From: Isoetes taiwanensis
Lineage: Eukaryota > Streptophyta > Lycopodiopsida > Isoetales > Isoetaceae
Reading direction: 5' to 3'
Length of the DNA: 64,000 bases
NCBI GenBank assembly: GCA_021234155.1
Contig: JAJEKV010000002.1
Span: 3,552,586 to 3,616,585, forward strand
The position numbers and the translations under genes were made by a program. Every line of letters begins with the position of its first letter. The stretch's first letter is position 1. Below, one piece after another: positions 58,001 through 64,000 of the stretch. A model generated the notes under the pieces. The model was not told the origin of the DNA. It saw only the letters and a program-made list of their open reading frames with translations, and did no database searches.

Positions 58001-60399
58001 ACCAACCTCAGATAATTACCATACGAATATGAAAGAGCATTTGCATAGTTATCTTTGCTATTGGTGCGTCTGACTGGTCGTGCATGGTGGTCAAATACGA
58101 AAAGCTTGAGAAGTATATCACATGTTAATTTTCTCAGCCACAAGTGTTGAGACATCTGCAAGCATTTTACCATAATATACTGTGTGCTACACATGATTCC
58201 AAGGTATGTATCCATACATCCATGTTGTATTTGCACTTAAGAATATCAAGTTTATAATTTGATGGGTGGATATGTTAGCATGGTTTATCCACTAAAAATT
58301 TAATTGTTTGGCATTTTTCTATTCTATTCTCCTATGGCCCATTTAGAAACGTTCTACTCACCTATATAGGAGAAACCACCACATGGAACATTATTTGTTA
58401 TTACCAATAAGGAAACGCATTGGTAGTATTCTTTTAATAAAGACATGCATACTTGTTTTTTGCATGTTGGCCAAGTGTCGTCAATTGTATGCACTTGAAC
58501 TATTGCTTTTGGCCAAAGGAAAAGCTATTCGTTGTGCTCCAGCATTGTCCTCTACTTATTTAACAATGCATGCTTTTCTAAGTGGTGGATAATAGGTGCC
58601 GTTATCAACCATGCTCCACACATGTAACACATCTACGTATCTGGTGTACGAAAAATAGAAAGCACTTTTCCATTTTGCATCACTCTTTTTACGGCTGATA
58701 ACGGAAATGGATCGGTTTAGAATAATAACCCTAATATCTAGGGTTTGTAACAAGTTTTTGCATTTTATGGAGCCCAGATCACATGTTCTTTCTTGCCATC
58801 TTTATTTTTCTGAATTCTGATTCATATCCGACTTTTGGTAACATGCTTGGCGATCATGGCATGCTTGACTCATTTAGCTTTGCTACAAATCATAAATCCG
58901 GCCATGGAAGTTGAAAATGCTCTTTTGCACTATGGTTTGCAATCTTACGGTGATGATAAGCATGTTGGAGGTTTTATAGCATCAACAAACGAACCATTTC
59001 GGGATATTTGTAGTACTTCTTGAACATGGCATTGGAAAAGCGCAAATAGTTCCATTGGGCCTGATTAGCTAATTAATTTCTACCACGACAATGAATATTG
59101 AGCATCAAAAAAAAGGTAACTCATTCTTGGAAATCGCTTGATTATGCCGTCCTTTGCGGTTAATCTATGATCGGGGTTATATCTATATCACACTTGTGGA
59201 TGTCAAGATTTTAAGCTTGTCCTCTAAGATGTGACACACCATCTCATCGATTTGAGAGACTATAATTGAAGGTCGATATATATTTCATTACTCATATTCA
59301 AAGGTGCGATTGCATATCTACATATTTTTCGAATCAAGTCTATAATATAGTACATCAAATGGTACGTAAGTTAAATAAAAGGCGATCGAGACTAGTTCGT
59401 GATTCTTTAAGTTGAACTTGGTAATTGTTTAGTATTGATTTGCCTCCTTTTTAAAGGTTGGATGCCTATCTTTGTGCATAGACACCGCTACTTGATTATT
59501 TATCTATTTACATAGAAAGCTGCATCTTATTTCTAAACCTCTCTATCAATAGGCTGCGGACAGCGGCCATTCGGTGTGCATGATGCGGTAAAATTGGATA
59601 TTGTTGAACTATTAAAACTAGAAATGCTTTTAACTACTATTTGTGAACAAGAACACGGTGAAGGGTGATAAACCGTGGTGTTCCATTGCTTACACAATGG
59701 GCCCTCGTTGTTACCCTCTTTAGGCTAACCAATATACGTTTTGGGCTGCGAGGTGCTTAGGAACTCCACCTCTGATGGTTTTGTTCTTTATAAAATGATA
59801 CAAAAGTTAATGTCCTCGGTTTATCACGATGAGGAGCGTTTTAAAATATCGGATAAGTTTTATGTTAAGCTTTCAACTTGCACGCTTCATTTTATCTTAA
59901 GGAAAATATGAATCTCATGATTTTTTCTATCTATTGTTCTAATGCAGAACAAGACTTGCGTTGGCTGCAACTAAAAGGATCAAATATTTTACGCTTGCAT
60001 TGGACATGGATGTGATTTATCTACTTGGAGAAAGTCTTCTAAAACTGGTTTGACCATTTTAAATTAGTCTACGAGTCAATTGGCTACATTTGAGTGCTCG
60101 AGAGTCTTAGTTACATAATAAAATTGCTATATTGTAATGTGTACGGAAGGGTTGCTTAACTTCTAGTACATCCCTACCACTAGCTAATGGAATAAACATG
60201 ACAAACATCTAAGTCTTATATTTTTGACGATCCTTAGAAATTATCTTATCGTGCTGAGTTCTAGTAGCACAAGCATATGTTTACCTTTCTGGTTGCTTAT
60301 AAGAATAGGAAAAATATATTGTTACTTTGCCCTTGTAATTTGTAATAGTAAAACAAATATATCAAAGTATGTTTACAAGACCAAGTATCAAATCATGGC
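55013..60399. other. Interior DNA with no recognised gene
   Basis: T-rich on the + strand, with many short frames such as 55169-55507, 56292-56561 and 56512-56766. None has recognisable domains. The T-rich composition makes hydrophobic peptides by chance. The segment 58,440-58,600 is a diverged relative of 53,880-54,030. Confidence 0.35.
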
Positions 60400-60665
60400 T
60401 TAAAGGAAAAAACAATTAGTTTTTCTTTAAGGGTGCTAACTGAGCTTTTAAGTCTCCAGATTGGGGATGATAAGGTCAAAGTCTGCTTAATAAGCAAGAA
60501 TAAAGGGAATTGTCTTTAATGCTAAATTGTTACCAAGTCTTTAACTTGTAATCAAGTCTAGGCCTAAAAGAAAAGAGCACCTGTTTTCTTTTGGGGCTGC
60601 TAATTAACCAAGTGGTCTTTGCAAAAAATCCATGGAAGGTAAAAAGTGTTTGTACATATTTTAAA

Positions 60666-60699
<34 letters not shown>
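60400..60699 (+). repeat. Diverged third copy of the repeat's end, doubled, with poly-T
   Basis: About 60550-60668 matches the last part of the 52371/54444 repeats: AATCAAGTCTAGGCCTAAAA, GAAAAG-GCACCT, TTTTCTTTTGGGGCTGCTAA, then AAAAG and a poly-T run of about 32. A weaker version of the same terminal part precedes it at about 60400-60490 (TTTTTCTTTAAGGGTGCTAA, CTTTTAAGTCTCC), so the terminal segment is doubled here. Confidence 0.75.
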
Positions 60700-60702
<3 letters not shown>

Positions 60703-62690
60703 TATTCTCCGTAGAAAGGATTGCCCAATATTGAGCTAAAGCGTCAAGTATTGGGAAGGAAACACATAAGAGTAACTAAAATTGTACAAGTTTGTTATGA
60801 GACATCAACATATTGAAACCACTTGGTGAGATTGATCACCTATAAACTAAGAAGGAATCATTACTAGGATAATTGTTGACCATGTATAAACTTAGTACCT
60901 CAAAAGAATAATCCAACCAAAAGAAAAAGTAATCTAACAAGTCAGGCCAACTTGTTCGATGACATCAATTAGATTGGTAGGAATATTCAAGAGTTTAAAT
61001 AACTAAAAAAGGGGAATCTCTAGAATATAAAAAAGATTAGTACATGCAAAGTACATCTAAAATAAAAATTATAGTAATCAAATAGTCTTTTGAGACAAAA
61101 GGAATTGTCATAATGACAAAACCTTGTGGTTTGGAATCGTTCTAACTAAGTAGGTAACGTAACTATATTGAAATAAATGATAACATAATATGTGCATCCA
61201 TCTTAGATGGTTATATATGTTAGCTAAGGCTAGTAAATTAATGCTAAGTAAAAGAAGCGTATAACCTCTTAAGGGAGAGAATAGATATAGCGTTGTGTAC
61301 AAGCGTCATTGAAGATCTTGAGAACCATTTTCTTTTTGAAGAAAGTGAGAGGGCTCAATCTTATGATTGAGCGTACTTGCATCGAATTGACCGGCCAAGT
61401 AGAATAGAGTTCACTCCGCAATGGCCGAAGCGAATAGGCGTAAGATAGATAGATACCTTAGTGCTCGGGGAGGCCTTCAGCGTCTTGGAGGCCCGGCAGT
61501 AGTAGCTAACTACACCAAGGAAGTGGAGCAAAAATATGAAAGCAATCTAGCGACCAAGTCATCTCCAAATTACTCCACGCCCAGGCTCAATGGGCGGATC
61601 GCCCTAGCCTGGGAAAGGTTGCCCATGTATAATAAGCTTTAATGTGTCTTATTGACAAGTTAAATATAGATCCTAATAACCACATAGAATTTGTTGTACA
61701 TATATGTATCATAGGGAAATAAGTTAAATAACAACGGTAATGTGAGGTAGCATGTTAATTAATCCTTAGCAAGGATGCAATTCCTTCAAGGATAGCTATA
61801 TAACCTCGGGTCCTTATAAATATAAATAGAAAATAGAATTCGGATATACTTAAAGTGCATCTTAGGGATATACTTCCAAAAGGGTAATGGGGACCCAGGA
61901 AGAGAATAAAACACATCTAATTCTTGTGTATGATAATTAAAAAAAAAAAAAAAAAAAACCTTGTCTATGTAACAATAGGTCTAAATCAGTGTTATTGTTT
62001 AAATAATCGCGACCTAAAAGTTGTTAAATATTGCAAAGCTAGAGTAAATATAATTATGCGATCAGTAATGTATCAGAACACTATGATAATGTTAATTCAT
62101 AAATATATTACCTTAGAGTAATTATGTTAATACATGCATTAAAGGAAGTCGTGAGGATAGATGCGTGCGGTCCAAAGGCTGTCATGTTTACTTAAAGGCG
62201 TTAACAGATGCTACGGTTGGTGGAGAAATGCGAATATCCTCTAAAAGCAAAAGAGTTCTAGAGTAGTTGTGATTTCTACCATGTAAAATAATCGATTAAA
62301 TTTTGTGTGAGATAGTAAGTATGTAATTATAGATATTGTAAAATTAATGCGAGGATTTCAAGGTGCAAAAGACTTGCAACACAAATTTTGTTATAACGTG
62401 TTGCAAGGGATGAAAGTACCTTGGAAGTGTAAATTTTGTATGAACTTGATAAACTTTGATAAACTTAAATGTTGTATTAAGTAAGCTTAGTAATTACCTT
62501 CGTTGATTAAGTTATGAAGGCGATAAGTTAATTGGATAATTAAATAATACAATAATGTCTTAAACATTACCTTAGAGTAATTCTAATAATTATGTAACTA
62601 TAATAATAATTGCATGCATCAAGTTGGTTGCGGGGCGGGGAAGATCCCAAGGTGGGGAGAACCTGATCTTTGCCGGACTGACATCATTTT
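60700..62690 (+). other. Retroelement interior before the 3' LTR
   Basis: A 73-codon open frame at 61421-61642 (starts MAEANRRKIDRYLSARGG) may be a fragment of an element protein but lacks diagnostic motifs. The rest is AT-rich, with an A18 run near 61,940. The polypurine word GGTGGGGAGAA occurs first at 62651 and again at the LTR border. Confidence 0.4.
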
Positions 62691-62704
62691 AAAGGTGGGG
62701 AGAA
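62691..62704 (+). other. Polypurine tract
   Basis: AAAGGTGGGGAGAA directly precedes the TGTGGCGTTCGGTATAAC start of the 3' LTR. A polypurine tract at this position primes plus-strand DNA synthesis in LTR retroelements. Confidence 0.7.
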
Positions 62705-64000
62705 TGTGGCGTTCGGTATAACATGCGGTATGAATCGTATATTATCTTGACCGTCACTAATACATATAAACCGGGCGGCATGTACCGCAGCGGCAAGTAA
62801 AGGGTAGTACCTAAGTGCGACCTTGTGAACCATTATATTGCACATGTTAAGGCCACATGTGAATATAATATCTTTTGCCATGTGGCAATAGCCCATTGAC
62901 CAAAGGGCCCAGCCCTAAAATTCGTGTAGGGGATAAAGGGGCATAAACCCTAAAGGGAAACCCTTTAGGTTTCCAGCCCTATAGGTCCGGATTGGAGGCG
63001 GCGGTGGGCCATTTACGCTGAAGAGTAGCGGAGGAATCGAATTCCCCTAGATTCGGAAATTCGATCAAAGACCCGGCCGATCTCGAAATCCAGCACATGG
63101 GCGCTTTGAGAGGTGGAGCCAGACCAAGAAGCGGGTTAGTGGTTGATCCGATAGTTAGATCAGAGTTTTCAGCCCTCATTCCATAGGATTAGTATCCATT
63201 CTTAGCTATGGCGACCCTACAGACCTAAGAATGATAAACACTAACAAAGGAACCTAACCATGTATGATTAGGTAGATTAGAATAGATGTATTCTATTATT
63301 TCAGTTACATTGTGTTGATGTTTGACATTCTATAAGCCACTCTTGTGTATTGGGAAGGGGGTAGAGACCCGAGCCCAAGTAGATGGATGATCCTAGTTTT
63401 AGCCCCATTAATTCCCTAATTAATGCGGCACATACATAGAAACCCTTTGGTGGGGTGGGCGGAGCTAGACCAGACTGACAAGGGAGGTCTTGTCTAATCC
63501 GCGGTTGATCCCTGCAGTGCGTGGCGGCGGCGAGGGAGCGTTGTGAGCCGGGCCCTAATACCACTACGCTGCGTGAGGGGCATGGTATGGGCTCGACACC
63601 TCTTGGGCGTGCATGCGTCTCCCTAGGGGTTCAAATCATTATCTGGCGGTGGCTCTCCCGGCTGCTTTGTGATTGGCATGACCTTACGGAGGTGATCGCT
63701 CTGCCTCATCCCGGGGCTGGGGGGAGATCACAACCGATGGCGGTAGCCCCTGCGGCTATTCACGGCGGGCTCACGGTCGAGGCTCCAATACTTTTCACCC
63801 TATACGCAAAGTATGCCTGGGGAGGATGGAGTGGACTACAACGACCATGTTCTATGCCAGCCAAATCCATTTTACTTACGAATTTTTATGCGCATTATTA
63901 TCACGGGGCACGACGTCGGTCTTTCCCAAGTTTGAGCACGGGTATGATTTCCCCATGTTGTGTTGATGTCTTGATGTGTGTTCGCATCTTTGTGATATGG
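62705..64000 (+). repeat. 3' long terminal repeat, cut by the window end
   Basis: Aligns with 44979 to about 46290 in the same orientation. About 270 bases at its 3' end, and the target-site duplication, should lie just past the window. Differences from the 5' LTR are mostly short indels. The frames at 62684-62896, 62979-63179 and 63301-63564 are within the LTR and are not genes. Confidence 0.8.

Larger units (their letters stand above)
44979..64000 (+). mobile_element. Large LTR retrotransposon with nested repeats (3' end outside window)
   Basis: A 1.57-kb repeat at 44979 is followed by a tRNA-Met-type primer-binding site. A second copy in the same orientation at 62705 is preceded by a polypurine tract. 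These are the positions expected for 5' LTR, primer site, polypurine tract and 3' LTR of one element. The interior is about 16 kb and contains nested repeats, poly-T tracts and a MITE-like insertion. I found no recognisable gag, protease, reverse transcriptase or integrase, so it is either a non-autonomous large element or a heavily decayed one. It lies inside the LINE at 41532-44978. The last part of the 3' LTR and the right target duplication fall beyond the window. Confidence 0.7.

Overview
This is a plant nuclear window. It holds two clearly recognisable housekeeping genes in a large expanse of decayed transposable elements. VPS18 (+ strand, 10431-18586) has 24 coding exons that can be joined through ordinary plant splice sites. 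An importin subunit beta-1 gene (- strand, 36762 to about 39535) has one long exon plus a short 3' exon. Both proteins are plainly of the land-plant type but differ from their Arabidopsis counterparts more than I would expect within flowering plants. Together with the LINE families, this makes a fern, lycophyte, bryophyte or gymnosperm plausible; that placement is inference only. No rRNA, complete tRNA or CRISPR array is visible.

Layout. 1-10,400: repeat debris. It contains a LINE reverse-transcriptase scrap, a CACTA-like element (4466-5677), a reverse-oriented LTR with primer-binding site (6746-8294), and a LINE C-terminal relic that ends just upstream of VPS18. 10,431-18,586: VPS18. 18,600-36,300: a second LINE relic with an internal duplication, an unidentified gene relic, a GA-rich simple repeat, a tandem hairpin array, an F-box/LRR-like relic and small foldback or retroposed insertions. 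36,762-39,535: importin beta, whose 5' end is frame-broken in this sequence. 41,532-44,978: a LINE on the - strand with most of its reverse transcriptase, but lacking the catalytic FADD box and carrying an in-frame stop.

44,979-64,000 reads as one large LTR retrotransposon inserted into that LINE. It has a 5' LTR of about 1.57 kb, a primer-binding site resembling initiator tRNA-Met, a leader with five spaced palindromic units, a long interior without recognisable gag-pol and with nested repeats, a polypurine tract, and a 3' LTR running off the window. The most unusual structure is the five-unit array of hairpins within hairpins just after the primer-binding site. The other LTR copy (6759-8294) has a different set of spaced repeats in the same relative position.

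The two host genes are functionally unrelated: VPS18 acts in endosome/vacuole membrane tethering and importin beta in nuclear import. They simply sit in the same repeat-rich interval. Exons of both are clean apart from the importin 5' end, whereas repeats and relics show many one-base indels. Part of the 'decay' may therefore be consensus error rather than mutation.
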